DNA of 64,000 nt from Amorphophallus konjac (GCA_022559845.1 CM040126.1:122736886-122800885), one strand, 5' to 3'; positions 33,509 through 45,138 are shown, counted from the stretch's first letter. Program-made: numbers and translations. The notes: generated from the sequence alone by a model not told the origin.

Positions 33509-35211
33509 AATGAAGATTGGTTGCTGTGCACGTCGTTCACCAGTGTTGAGAGTTTGTCAAGAAGAGCTGATATGTGTTGCAAGACATACCTTGTGGCTTG
33601 GTCAGATAGCATCTTGGAGAGTAGGAATTTTTGCCACTCGGATAAGACAGAGACTTCAAATTGTATAATCCGAGCAGTTAGTTTGTTCAGATGATAATTT
33701 GTAAACTCCATTAGCTTGTCCATCTTTGCATCCTGACGCTGCAGCATCATAGACATGTGAGCAAACATCTCTTCAACAGTGGCTGGTGGTGGAGCTGCAT
33801 CAGAAGTTGGAAAAGGCCTCCTATAAACACCAATTTCCATTGTAGGTGTAGAGCCACTGGGTTCCCCAGTTTCCAACTGAGGGCTTGATGATCTCATAAA
33901 TGTTTCTTCAACCTCATGCTCTCCTCTTGCTGAACTACCCTCTGGTCTTCCTTCTCTCACCACAGGTGGAATTGGTATCTCTGTCCTATTCACTTGACTA
34001 TCATCCACAGTGACTGTTCTTGATGCCTGTCCTGTTTCTGATTGAGCTGATTTCTGACTGGGAAGGATTCTAACAGCTTTACCATCAATGACTTTGAAGC
34101 CCATAAATCTCTGAACGTAAGACATGGAATATATGTTTCCTTTGGGGATAACATGTTTCTTTTCAGTTCCAAAATCCACTCCTACCTTTTTGAAAATTGA
34201 TGTGAGGTGTGCTGCATAAGGTAGTGTTCTAGAGTGGTGAAGACAAGTTCCAATTGTCTGAACTACAACATCAGTTAAGGAAATCTTAACTTCCTTTAGC
34301 ATGCAGTACAACAGGAATCGCTGCATATTTGTGACTCTTTCTCTACCACTGCTTTGAGGTGTGATGATAGACGTGCATATGTGATGAAGTAGTCTGACAG
34401 ATGGTATAAATCTATTAGCTTTCAGACTGGACAGGTATGTCTGTTTCATGTCAGAGGGGTCTTTGGTTAACCCAGTCAAAACAGCAAACACCTCATGTTC
34501 ATCTAGCTCATACGAATGAAGCTTTGCTCCTCCCATTGGTATTTTCCAAACTCGAGCAAGCAGGGCACTAGTTAACTCAAAATGAACATTTCTAACAGTG
34601 GAGGACAATTTGGGAATCTTTGGTTCATATTTCAAATTCTGATAAAATTCCCTAACGAGAGTAGGATAGTAAATAGTGTGCTTCGTCACAAACTTCCACC
34701 AGCCTTGAAATTCTAATGCAGGTCGTACCTCAGGAAATGCAGTCAGTAGCTTTTCATCAGAACTTACAATGTACCTGGGGATAAGAACCTTGAGAGGTTC
34801 TTCTATATTTATGACAACAGAAGACCTGGATTTCTTCTTCCCCGTTATACCAGAAGAGGTGCGTGGTTCAGTTGATATCGATTTTGAGGACTTCCTTCTC
34901 TTGACCGGCAGACTAGGGCTCCGAGGGCGTCTCTCCTTCTCCTTTCCTTTGCGCTTCCTGGAAATAGCTGTAGATGGTGTCACTTCTGGAGGGTTGGCCA
35001 CTGGAGCATCAAGTGCATCCTCCGTGAGTGAGTCTATCGTCAACTGTGTCGCACTCGAATCCCTCAAGTTCTGCTCCATCAACAGCTTTCCCGACTGAGC
35101 ACCCTTGCCGAAGATGATCGGAGACAAGAAATGGTGTGGGAGGGTGTTTGGAGAACACGGAAGGTAAACCGTCCAAGGGTTTCGAACGGAGTGGAGACGA
35201 GTGGCGATCAA
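33478..35211 (-). CDS. Second gene of element C, related to the 'putative plant transposon protein' family
   Basis: 577 codons without a stop. Residues 1-80 show no domain, and translation may really start at Met45. Residues 85-111 are strongly basic (RKRKGKEKERR, VKRRKSSK), a likely bipartite nuclear localisation signal. Residues about 150-330 resemble the plant transposon-associated domain I know as PF20167/Transposase_32: LEFQGWWKF, PTLVREFYQNL, LLARVWKIPMGG and HEVFAVLTG. The rest is Ser/Thr/Pro-rich, then helical near the C-terminus. I see no signal peptide or membrane segment. It occupies the position downstream of gag and pol where Sirevirus and Tat-type elements carry an extra ORF. 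Its function is unknown. Confidence 0.7.
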   Translation of the reverse strand: MIATRLHSVRNPWTVYLPCSPNTLPHHFLSPIIFGKGAQSGKLLMEQNLRDSSATQLTIDSLTEDALDAPVANPPEVTPSTAISRKRKGKEKERRPRSPSLPVKRRKSSKSISTEPRTSSGITGKKKSRSSVVINIEEPLKVLIPRYIVSSDEKLLTAFPEVRPALEFQGWWKFVTKHTIYYPTLVREFYQNLKYEPKIPKLSSTVRNVHFELTSALLARVWKIPMGGAKLHSYELDEHEVFAVLTGLTKDPSDMKQTYLSSLKANRFIPSVRLLHHICTSIITPQSSGRERVTNMQRFLLYCMLKEVKISLTDVVVQTIGTCLHHSRTLPYAAHLTSIFKKVGVDFGTEKKHVIPKGNIYSMSYVQRFMGFKVIDGKAVRILPSQKSAQSETGQASRTVTVDDSQVNRTEIPIPPVVREGRPEGSSARGEHEVEETFMRSSSPQLETGEPSGSTPTMEIGVYRRPFPTSDAAPPPATVEEMFAHMSMMLQRQDAKMDKLMEFTNYHLNKLTARIIQFEVSVLSEWQKFLLSKMLSDQATRYVLQHISALLDKLSTLVNDVHSNQSSFCQSLIYVMM

Positions 35212-37243
35212 GCTACTCTTTTAAAGAGGCTACGAAGACCCTTTTAGTGAACGGTTCAGCCGGTTCAAGTCGGTGAACCGGGTTGAAGAAAGTTGTATTA
35301 GAGGCAATGCGTGGACGCCAAGGGGGCATTGCGTCTACGCAGTGAGGCATATGTGAACAGAAAGCACAAGACAAGTAGTCAGAAAGACACAAGGCGTGGA
35401 CGCCAAGGGACATTGCGTCTACGTAGTGAGGCTGATGTGAACAGAAGAAGCAAGACAAGTAGCCAGAGAGACATCCGTTCAAGGGATTTTCTTAAGGTAC
35501 TAAGATAGTGAGATAATCAGGCTTATATTCAAGGAATTTTAAGTGTTGCAGATCGAGTTCCCATGAAAGAGATGTATGTAAATAGGCTCTAATTCATTTA
35601 ATGATAAGGAGAAGAAATAATCTTAAAACATTGAATTAGAAGCCATGAACCACTAAAGCCACCTGCCTGGAGAAAAAATAGAACTCTTTTCACACTAGAA
35701 CCATTTTCATTTCTGACCCTTATATCTTTCAATTTTAAGAAGCCTTTCAGATAGAGAGAAATTTAACTGGCATTGAAGATAGACTCAGTTGAATAAGGAG
35801 CTTCAGATCAAACAAACTCACATGTTTTAATTATTTTCATATTTTCAGCATTTTCAACTTCTTTTTACGCTTTCATTTGCAGTCAAGTATTGCTAGCATT
35901 TTGACACGGGTACACATGTTTATCAGACACCCGAGTCCCCGGTTACTCAGCATAGCAAACTATTCTGCATTGACTAACCAGAGGTGGCAACTGACTTCAT
36001 GACATGCCTATCAGCACTTCATAAGTGCTTGAAGGTAGTTTCTCAGTTGATAGTTACCATTGCTCTGGAATGATTTGTTTTTCTCTTGAAGACAGAGATA
36101 GTAGCGCACCTCATGACTTGCTCTTCAGCACTTCTTTGGTGCATAGGGCTAATTTCTCAGTGAACAACTACCATTGCTCTGCATTATATTACATGTGAAT
36201 AGATTGCATCTTTAGCGTTTATAAACAATTTCTGAGTTCATCATCAATACAATTATTAAATTCCTCTACACACATTGGTTTCTTTACTTTTGAACAATAA
36301 TGATCGAGAGATGATGAGGTCCTGGTTTTATTAAATTGTTCAGCTTTTGCTCCATACATAGTGCATAATTGGGTTCAAAGGTTCTTGAATTCAAACATCA
36401 TAAGAATTATGGATCTCCTATCATTAACATATCATAGAGCAATTCAGAATATATCTCATATTCCACAGGAATTATCACTGTAACTCCCCTTGAATTTAAG
36501 ACATCATCTACATATCTCAGTGCTCTAGAGATTTTTCCCATACACGGATGTCAATGAAGCTTTATTGTGGGATAAGAACGGAAAGGATAAGATATATGGA
36601 CAGAGCAAGTTGATGTGAGAAGGAAGTTTCCAAAAGAGGAAGATGTAACCCTGAGATTCCAATAAGGCACAGCTGCGTTAACTCACCCTCTTCACTGCGT
36701 CAACTCATCCATCTAGATAGCACAAACATCTGTTCAATTTCAGAACCCAATTGTCCACAGCGTTGACTCAGTTTCATCATAGCGTCAACTCACTTAACCA
36801 GCCAGCAGCAACAACTCTGTACTCTATTCAGCATTTTGTTACCGAGAAATTAATCTTAAGCAAACTCCTCCTCAGACCATGCATGAATGAAATTATAATA
36901 GCCAATAAAATGAGTATCAAGCTGAAACAGTATTCATGCTGAGATGATTGAAAGAAAGATAGACACAACAAACAAAGATGACTAAACTCCCCCTTAGAAC
37001 ATGCAGTCCTATATGCAATCCAGATATTCAGAAATTTCAGAGTGCATGATCAGAGAGCAGTGCAAATGGCAGATGATAAATGAATATTCATGAAACACAT
37101 CAAGCAAGATATGCAATGAATTTCAAAATAGGAAATGCAGAGAATTTACCTGAGCAGTGTGAGAATGGGGTTTTATTTTTGAGTGCCTTGGCTTGTTTAC
37201 CCCTCTTTATTCCTCAGTCCCAAGGCACACCTGCAAAGTAAAG
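35212..37243 (-). other. Element C internal non-coding region
   Basis: No gene and no pol remnant between gag and the second gene. Read on the minus strand it carries the conserved block (two AGAGCAATGG words at 36171-36180 and 36058-36067, ACTGAGAAAC, GTCATGAAGTGC, GAGTAACCGGGG near 35938). Motif clusters also occur: GCGTCAACTCA types at about 36670-36795 and GCGTGGACGC/GCGTCTACGC at about 35308-35425. Confidence 0.75.
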
Positions 37244-39418
37244 TTATTTTGCATAAACAGGTACCCAAGAGGTCTTGGGTCCTGAGATGACATTATTACT
37301 CCTAGCAGGTTTTCTCACCACATTTCTAGCAGCATGGTCATCAGATTTCATCGAGTAGCAATTATTCATTGAATGACCAATTTGTCCACAGTAATGGCAT
37401 GAATTAGCAGATTCCAAATTCTTTTTATGCACATTACTGTTGTCATGAAATTTATTGGCAGAGAAATAGTTCTGTTTACTAAAATGATAGCAAGATGCAC
37501 CAGAATTCAGATTTGATTTATGCACATTCTTATTAGCATGAAATCCATGTGCATATGCATGAAATTTTTTGTTGTTGACATAATTAAAATTTTGTTTATC
37601 AAAACTGGCCAGCCAACATTCAGCTGCTCTATGACCTGGCTTCCCACAGTGATAGCATGCAAGAGACTTTCTGTTAATGGCAGGAAATTTATCAGTTTTA
37701 GAATTAAATTTTCTACCCTGAGCATGCCAACAGTCCTTGACTTTGTGGCCATGCTTTCCACAGTGAGAGCATTTGAAAGAATTTCTTTTAAAAGAACCTG
37801 ACCTGCATTCAGAGGTCTTGTGACCAATTTTGTTGCAATTAAAACATATGATATGCTGGTTCATTGAAACAGATTTTCTAGCATGCTTCTTGTCATCTTG
37901 TTTCATCACAAAGCAGTTACTTATAAAGTGTCCATGCTTACCACAGTAATGACAGGGGCCATTTGATTTTTTTTCAGCATGGCATTTATCTGATGAGTTT
38001 TCAACATGCAAATTGTTCCTTTGAATTTTTGTTGTTTTATGATTTTTATTTTGATTTTCTGTTTTCTTAGCCTTGTACTGAGGTGTAGATGAGGTAGAAG
38101 GCTTTTCCTGTTCAGAAGATTTAACGAAAATAGTTTGTTTTTGGGTTCTCTGAACAGTGGACTGAGAAACAGGTGACTTCTGAGAAGTGTGAGAAGTAGA
38201 GCTAGCAACAAAAGATGTATGAATTTTATTTTCAAACTTCTTTTTATTTACAGGATTATAACCTAACCCCTCCTTCTGGAAGTTAACCTTTGTTCCTAGC
38301 AATCTGTTCAGATTATCTTGCCCATTAACAAATTTAGACAGAGATTTCCTCAAGTCTTGGATTTCTTCTTCTAAGGAGGCAATGTGTAACTCATAACTTG
38401 CAGTCTCTTGTTCACTGCAATTGACAGCTTCATTCAAGACTTTGTTGGCAATTATGTAATTCTCAATTTCCTTTTTCAGCTCATCAACTTCTTCTGAATT
38501 ATCGGACACTACACATTTACCTTTTTCAAATGTCAGCAATCTTTCTGACAAGATGGTGTTCAGCTGTTTTAGTTTCTCAATTTCTTCCTTTAGTCTGTCA
38601 CTCTGAATTAATTCAGTTATCAAAATCTGATCATCAGAGTTAATTCCAAGTTTTCTTCCAGCCTCAAATTCCTTCAAATCCTTTTGCTATTTTTCAAAAT
38701 CTCTTTGCAATTCTGCATTTACAGATTTTATGACATTAAGTTTTTCAGCAAATAGGTTCTTCTCTTGCTCAAGTTCCTCACATTTTCCTTCACTCTCAAT
38801 AACAGATTTTCTGAGAGTCTTTTTTTCAGATTTTAACAATTCAACATGTTTCTTAAGTCCTTGATTATCAGACATACAGGCTTTAAGAGATTGCTTCAAA
38901 TTTGAACATTTTTCACATGATAAATTAGAGCCATTTTGATCAACCTTTTTCTTTAATTTTTTATATTATTTTCTTAGCTGTTCATGAGATTCAAATAATT
39001 CGGCATAAGCATTTTCCCAATCATCTGAAGTATAGTTTTCAAAGGGATTTACCTCATTATCATCATCATCTTCATCTTGACTGCTGCCTTGATTATATCT
39101 GTCAGCCATCATGCAGCTGTCCTCATTTGCCCTGTGAATTTTCTTCAGCATATCCAAGATGTCTTTAGCAGACCTGCAATCATGAAAGCAAGACCATAAA
39201 GCTCTGTCAGTAGCTGCTTTCATCAGATTAAAGGCTTTCTGATTTTCTCCGTCCTTTGATCTGTGTCTGTCGGTCCATTGGGACACTTTCGTAGGTAAGG
39301 TGTGAGGACCTTGTGAAATTAATTTCCACAGATCAGGATTAACAGCATTAACATAAGCATGGAGAGCAGTGTGCCACTGATTAAAATCAGAACCACTAAA
39401 GACGGGTGGAGGAGCCAT
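37244..39418 (-). pseudogene. gag: Gag, element C
   Basis: About 725 codons in one frame, interrupted only by TAA near 38963 and TAG near 38684. The N-terminus MAPPPVFSGSDFNQWHTAL with PDLWKLISQGPHTLP is the capsid-type domain shared with B and D. Residues about 150-400 are coiled coil. The C-terminal 230 residues carry five CCHC knuckles: CHYCGKHGHFISNC, CFNCNKIGHKTSEC, CSHCGKHGHKVKDC, CYHCGKPGHRAAEC and CHYCGQIGHSMNNC. A sixth (CYHFSKQNYF) has lost its second Cys and the His pattern. Role: particle assembly and RNA packaging. Confidence 0.92.
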
Positions 39419-39534
39419 TGAAACAAATAGAAGGTAGATTCAATGCAACAGAAATAATGATGCACTAGAAACAAATTAGCACCTAAGACAGCAAGATCGG
39501 ATCTACAGGTCGCTGGACCTTCTAAGCAGACACC

Positions 39535-39546
39535 GCTCTGATACCA
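39535..39546 (-). other. Primer binding site, element C
   Basis: On the minus strand TGGTATCAGAGC, two bases after the 5' LTR, complementary to initiator-Met tRNA. Confidence 0.9.
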
Positions 39547-39548
39547 AT

Positions 39549-41420
39549 TGTTAGGGTGCTAGGCCCGGATACAGAGGGGGGTGAATGTATCCCTCTAAAA
39601 ATTATGCCCGAATTAAAGCACTAAACGCTCAGATATGCGGAATAAAAACTAATGAACTTTCCAAGAGGAGATGATGATCAAACAATTGATCAAACAGTTG
39701 GACTGCAACAATGCAGCCACCTGATCACACCAGACTCGCAAGCAGAGCTAATCAACCCAAGCACACTTAGCAGAAAACAATGCTCAGAGATTACTCCCAA
39801 TTAACACACCTAACCAAGCATGCACAACCTGTGAAGGGGAGGTAGAAGGCAAGGAACAAACGCACAAAGCACAATCACTTGCACAGGAGATTTTTTAGGT
39901 GGTTCGGTCACCAAGACCTACATCCACCCCTCACTCCCAACAGGAGTGAGGCTTCCACTAGCACAAGCTAGTAACCTGCAGACTCAGTCTGCGAACACAC
40001 GCTGCCAAACAGCTTGACCAGGGGAACATCCTCCCCTCTTCCTCCCAACCGGAGGGAACACCAGTGACACCCAGTCACCAGCAACTAGAGACCCAAGTCT
40101 CTCTTCCTCCAACCCGGAGGGTACACCTGGACCTGCTACCAGCAAGACCAGAACCGGAGGGCTAGCCTCCCTTCTCCTGACCCACCAGGAGGAATCTGAC
40201 CTCAGTCCAGAGGTTCGGAAGAACAATCACAATAGGAGTAACACAAAAAAATAAGAAACACGAAACATGAAAAGCACAGCATCAAAAACTGGAAATGAAA
40301 CACAATAGTCGTTCTGGATTTGATCCACGAACAGACTGAACAGGTCTTCAATAGACTTCTCTCTTCTTCTTCGTTTCTTCCTCTTCTTTCTTCTTCTCAG
40401 CTCACGCACTCTTACTGTTCTCTGCTCTTTTCTTCTTCTACTGTTTCCACTCTCACGATCTTCATCTTTTGCTATCGAATTCTTCTCTGCTGGCCTATCT
40501 CTCTCTCCTGCTCTCTTCCTGCTCTCAGATGGCCTCTTTTTCTTCACTTCTTTCTTGGAGTGATTAGCCTCTTCACTGAAGACGAAGAGGGATTTATATA
40601 CCAATAACAGGGGCTTCGGAGGATAGGGCAGAGACGCCCTAGAGAGCTTCAAATTGATTGGTCCACGTGGTGAAGTAGCAGGCCCCAGCTTCAACGTGTC
40701 AGCATCCTGGTACCTCGTCCATCCTGGGACTACGAGCCAGTTACCTCGGATCACGTGCCTTGCTTCATAGGGTTGACGCACCCTTCAAGGGCATTCTACC
40801 AGCAAAACTCAAGTCTGCTGCGTTGACGCTTCCAACCCATGGCGTTGACGCATTGATGCGTTCCAGTGAGCAACCAGCCTAGCCCTATTGACAGTTGCGT
40901 CGACGCTGCTCCACTACTGCGTTGACGCATCGGTGATCCAGTGATCAGGTCTTCAGCAGTTAGACGTGTTGCGTCGACGCTCTCATCATGCTGCGTTGAT
41001 GCATTGGTGTGTTCCAGCAGCTGAAATTGGATGGCTTCAGCCTTCTTGCGTCAAGGAGTGCGTTGGCGCATTGTGCAGCTGTGTCCACCCTCTGGTCACC
41101 TTGTCGATCCATCAAGCTGCTGCGTCGACCCAACGAGCTGCAGCGTCGACGCTGCCAAGGTACTCCAGAGGTTGCAAGGAGATACTTGAACTGCTGCGTC
41201 CACGCTGCCAGTGGGTGGCGTTGACGCACGGACATGTACATTAAGGCCTTTCTTGCCTTGAATATTGGCATCTCTTAAGCCGCTGCGTCGACGCTGCTTG
41301 TTGATGGCGTTGACGCATTGAGCACCCTGCATCCTTTTGTTCCTGTTAAACATTCATTAAAACTTAAGTGTCTATATCACTTATCTTATCGTTGTCATCA
41401 TCAAAACCAGGAGTACAACA
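39549..41420 (-). repeat. Element C 5' LTR
   Basis: Same length (1872 bases) and layout as the 3' copy: motif array at about 40765-41325, G-boxes at 40752-40757 and 40664-40669, TATA at 40594-40601, conserved hairpin segment at about 39897-39950. This copy would drive transcription of the element. Confidence 0.92.
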
Positions 41421-41668
41421 GGTGTATCGCTGAAGGGCTGAGGAGCGTGCCGCTAAAGGGCTGGTGGGAGGTGTTCCAGCGAAGGGGCGCAGGCGGGCGT
41501 ACCGGCGAAGGGCCTGGGGCGTGCCGCTGAAGGGCTGAGGAGTGTGCCGCTGAAGGGCTGAAAGGGTGTATCGTTGAAGGGCTGGGGAGTGTGCCGTTGA
41601 AGGGCTGAAAGGGTGTACCGATGAAGGGCTGAGGAGTGTGCCGCTGAAGGGCTGAAAGGGTGTGCCGA
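41421..41668 (+). repeat. 23-24-base repeat, right of element C
   Basis: About ten units of GTGTGCCGCTGAAGGGCTGA form. Related, more diverged units recur at about 42180-42510 and, 25-27 bases long, at 43380-43800. Minus-strand frames give SGTP-type eight-residue repeats, which I treat as by-products. Confidence 0.8.
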
Positions 41669-42179
41669 TGAGGGCCCACTCTCCCTCTAGTTCATTTAAG
41701 GCTTTTCTTTTCTTCTTTTCTGATTTTTATTAAGTTTGCATGGATTTCTCATTTTCTTCTCTTGATCAATTTCCATTCTTTCTCCCATGAGGACGAATGT
41801 TCGAGTTGTTTAGTTATCGTTCGATTTGGCTCTCTTTGTGTTGATTACGGTTCCCTTGCGTCGGTTAAAGCGTTTTACCGTCGTTCTTTTTATTTGTTTG
41901 TTGCTTTCTTTTAGTCCTTTTAATTCGTGTTATTGTTCCATCTGTTTGTTGCTTCCTTTTATCTTTTTAATATGTTATCGTTTCTAACGAAAATTCGGCA
42001 GCATCTCCCCTTGACCCGAGCGTAAGGGAGATACATGGAACGCGCCCACATGGAGTGGCGGAACCCGACAACTGGAGGTGGGTGCCCGAGAGCGGCAACA
42101 CCTTTATAAACCTCAGAAAACTCGGAGGGAACGGCGAGTGGAAGACTACTCTAGGACTAGCTGAGGGGGGAATGCACCG
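41669..42179. other. Insertion F, non-repeat stretch
   Basis: T-rich text without a gene. Nothing further recognised. Confidence 0.3.
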
Positions 42180-42510
42180 GGCAAGAAGGAAGGGCAAGTG
42201 TGCCGGGCAAGGGAGGCACGAGAGGGTGTGCTGGCGAAGGGCCTGGCCGAGGCGTGCCGGGGAAGAATTGGTTGGGGTGTGCCGCTGGAGGCACAGTCGG
42301 GGTGTGCCGTTGAAGGCAGAATTAGGGTGTGCCGTTGGAGGCGCAGGAGGGGCATGAAGGGGCTGTGCCGCTGAGGGGCGGCAGGAGCGTACCGCTGAAG
42401 GCCCTGGGCGAGCGCGTGCCGCTGAAGGCCGCCAGAGGCGTACCGCTGAAGGTGCCCAAGGGCGTGCCACTGAAGGCACATGGAGGGCGTACCGTTGAGG
42501 GTGCCCAGGG
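42180..42510 (+). repeat. Diverged 24-base-type repeat
   Basis: Units such as GTGCCGCTGAAGGCC and GTACCGCTGAAGGTG recur every 25-30 bases, related to the array at 41421. Confidence 0.65.
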
Positions 42511-42699
42511 GTGAGCGAAGGCAAAAATGCCCGGGAGGAAACAAACCCTAACAAAAGGAGAAAGGGAAAGGGGGTGTGAAACACCGAAGGATGCAAACAC
42601 AGAGGAAATGCTTTAGAAAGACGTCCGAGAAAATACTTGCAAGCCTTCTAGTTTTATTCTCATAAAAGGAGTGCCCCAAGGGAGCTAATACATGGCGAC

Positions 42700-43196
42700 G
42701 GGAAAGAAAACAAGGGGACAAAGAAAGAAAGAAAGAAGATACAATGGGGGAGCATGGACTCCTCCCCTCCCGGACCTCACTCTCTCTCTTCACTCACTCT
42801 CCTTCTCTTCCTCTCTTCACACCGGTGGTGGTGGACGGGATAGCAACGGGGGAGCCGGAGCCTCCCCTCTCCTTCTTCTCTTCTTCTCTTCTTCTTCTTC
42901 TTCTTCTTCTTCTGCTCTTTCCGCGGATGGCGGTGGACGGAGCAGCGGGAGGGGGAGGCAGAGCCTCCCCTCCTCTTCCTCTTTCTCTTCTTCTCTTCCC
43001 TCTGCGCACAGACGACGGTGGCAAGTGGAGCAGCGAGCCCTCTTGTATCTCTTCCTCTCTTCCCCCCCTTTTCTCTTCTCCTTCTTCTTCTCTTCCTTTT
43101 CTCCTCTTCCCTCTTCTTCTCTTCTGCGTGTGTGTGTCTCTCTGTGTATATGCCTCTCCCCTTTTTCTTTGTTCGTAGCGAAGGAGAGGGGTCTTA
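42700..43196 (-). promoter_or_regulatory. Minus-strand TATA box and GA-rich leader in insertion F
   Basis: On the minus strand GGGTATAAGACCCC (43186-43196) is followed by a long GA-rich stretch (CT-rich on plus, with (TTC)n at about 42890-42915). Downstream GA-rich leaders after a TATA box also mark the LTRs of A, B, C and D. This suggests F is, or contains, a minus-strand LTR. Long frames on both strands here are compositional. Confidence 0.4.
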
Positions 43197-43379
43197 TACC
43201 CCCTGTGGTGGGAGCGTTCGGAGGCGGAAGGCATCCGAAGTGCATTTAATGGGAGTTGACTCTTTTGTCCTGGGTGGCAGGAGGAGTAGGCAACGTGGCC
43301 CAATCCCCGGCCAACACCTCGGGCAGCCCACTGTGCGCCAAGGATTCATAGGGTGTGGGCATCACGTTGTCCTGCCGGA

Positions 43380-43800
43380 GCGTGCCATTGAAGAGCCTGA
43401 ATGGCGTGCCGCTGGCAGGCACAACAAGCGTGCCACTGAGAGGGCCAAAAGGCGTGCCGGCGAAGCGCAGCAAGGCTGTGCCGCCGGAAGCCAACACGGG
43501 CGTGCCACTGAAGGGCAGGATGGGTGTGCCGCTGGGTGGCTTGGGGGCGTGCCGCTGGGCGGCCCAGGGGGTGTGCCGCTGGGCGCCCCCTTGGGTGTGC
43601 CGCTGGACGGCCCAGGGGGTGTGCCGCTGGGCGCCCCCTTGGTGTGCCGCTGGACCCCCACGAGGGTGTGCCGCTGAACCACCTCCGGGGTGGGCCGCTG
43701 AAGGCCTGGGTGTGCCGCTGGGCTCCCAGGGGTGTACCGCTGGGGTTCCCTGGGGTGTGCCGCTGAACAGGGCATAGGGCGTGCCGCTGAGGGTCTAAGT
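43380..43800 (+). repeat. GTGCCGCTGGGCG-type repeat, 25-27 bases
   Basis: Units such as GTGCCGCTGGGCGGCCCAGG and GTGCCGCTGGGCGCCCCCTT recur about 15 times. They belong to the same broad family as the arrays at 41421 and 42180. Confidence 0.75.
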
Positions 43801-43934
43801 GGGCAATTTTGAGCCCATTGTGAGCACGAGTCGTGGCCCGCTTGATTTTCTTCGAGGCCCATGGATTATGCGCTTCTCGGGAATTGGTTTCTCTTTGCCG
43901 TCGTGACTCCGGGGACGGCTTCACGGCAGTGTGC

Positions 43935-45138
43935 ATATTTGGGGAGTCCGGATGACCAGTCTCTCCGGGGCTTCTTCACTCGGCGCCGTTGTTGATGCGA
44001 GGTCGAGCAGGACATCTGGGTGTGTAATTTTTGGTGTCCACAGTGTAGTAGCAGGGGATGGGGCCTCCATAGCCGAAACCGGTTGCGAGGCACGCCTGGG
44101 CCTTGGAGGGGCCTTGACATGTTCAGGGGCACCATCAACAATGTTTCTATCAGACCCTTTTTTGCATTTAGTAGGAAGGTGGCCAAGGCGTTTGCATGTC
44201 GAGCAGAACTAGGGAGGGTTCTGGTACGCTAGGTATTGCCAAGACCCAGCTCCACCAATACCCACCCAAACTTGCTTTGGAAGAGGCTTTGAGATATCAA
44301 GCTCAACACATGCCTGAGTTGGCAGCGTCCGAGTGAGACAAAGTGTGTCCCTATCAATCTGAAGCACAGGCCCAAGACTGGCTGCAATAGACCGAATCAT
44401 CGGCTCACAGAAGAAGTTGGGGGGAAGGCCTTGAAGATCAATCCATACAGGCACAAATGTGGAGTCTTCATCCGGCGACAAGTGGATAGACCATTTGGAG
44501 AAGAGAAAGAGTCTACACTTAACATATAGTGATTCCTTCAGAAGAACTTGAAGGAAATCATCCTTGTTGTGAAATTGGAGGAGGAGATGACGCGCATCCA
44601 AAGCGCTGATCATGAAGTCCTGAGAAAACTTGAATCTCTGCACCAGGTGGGCATGGATCTCCTGAAAGGAGGGCCTGCCTTCAGGAGTGCGAGCCACAAT
44701 GGTGAACGTGAAGGCCTTGCAGGAGATATCAATCTCTTCCAAGCTGAAGAACGCGGCCAGCTCACCACTGTCAGTGAAAGCAGGGCCGTGAGCCAGAAGA
44801 GGGGTCGGTGGCGGAGCAAAAGAACTTAGCACCACCTGAGCAAAGGATGGGGGTGGGGCCGAAAGGCCAGTAGCTGCACTCTGTATGGGATGAGCAGAGA
44901 AGGGCCGGGCGTGAAGGCAACCATCTCCCACAGGCGCAGGAGAGGTTGACGTAGATGGACCGCCGTCGAGCTTCTCTGATGTCGAGATAACCGAAGGCCG
45001 CAGGGGGACCGAAACCGTGCACCCCACACCATCACCGGCAAGAGGAAGGGAGGTCGCAGGATGAGGAGGGGAGAGCAACGGTGCGAGCAGTGACGGAGGT
45101 GCAGAGTTCACTGCAGCACGCAAAGGATAGGAGGCCAC
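43935..45138 (-). pseudogene. LINE ORF1, N-terminal part with DUF4283 and zinc knuckle
   Basis: Starts MASYPLRAAVNS (the start is provisional). Residues 100-290 match the plant LINE ORF1 DUF4283 pattern: FSLEEIDISCKAFTFTIVAR, RFKFSQDFMISALDARHLLL, FVPVWIDLQGLPPNFF. A TAG interrupts the frame near 44209. Past it the same frame encodes FCSTCKRLGHLPTKCKK, a CCHC knuckle. A Pro/Ser-rich stretch follows and ends near 43935 at insertion F, so the rest of the protein is at 28320-29022. LINE ORF1 proteins bind element RNA and act as chaperones. Confidence 0.85.

Larger units (their letters stand above)
31045..41420 (-). mobile_element. Element C: pol-less Sirevirus-like LTR retrotransposon with gag and a second gene
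   Basis: Complete element on the minus strand. LTRs are 31045-32916 (3') and 39549-41420 (5'), each 1872 bases, with TSD GGTGT at 31040-31044 and 41421-41425. In element order: LTR, primer site, gag (39418-37244), 2 kb non-coding, a second gene (35211-33164), polypurine tract, LTR. No protease, integrase, reverse transcriptase or RNase H is present. In the first 720 bases the two LTRs differ at about 16 positions by eye, near 2%, so insertion was fairly recent. Confidence 0.93.
29015..43940. mobile_element. Insertion F: GC-rich element without genes, host of element C
   Basis: This segment separates the two halves of LINE ORF1. Without element C it is about 4.5 kb. It contains no retrotransposon gene but several tandem repeats, a minus-strand TATA box with a GA-rich leader, and AT-rich microsatellites. 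A long solo LTR or a non-coding Ty3/gypsy-type relic in minus orientation fits best. The ends are uncertain: an ACATA/AAATA near-match beside 29013 and 43937 is the best TSD candidate and is not convincing. Confidence 0.5.

Noticed and set aside
42692..43936. Long overlapping frames (Ser/Leu-rich, Arg/Glu-rich, SGTP repeats)
   Set aside because: They follow from CT-rich sequence and the 24-27-base repeat. No domain or start context supports a gene.
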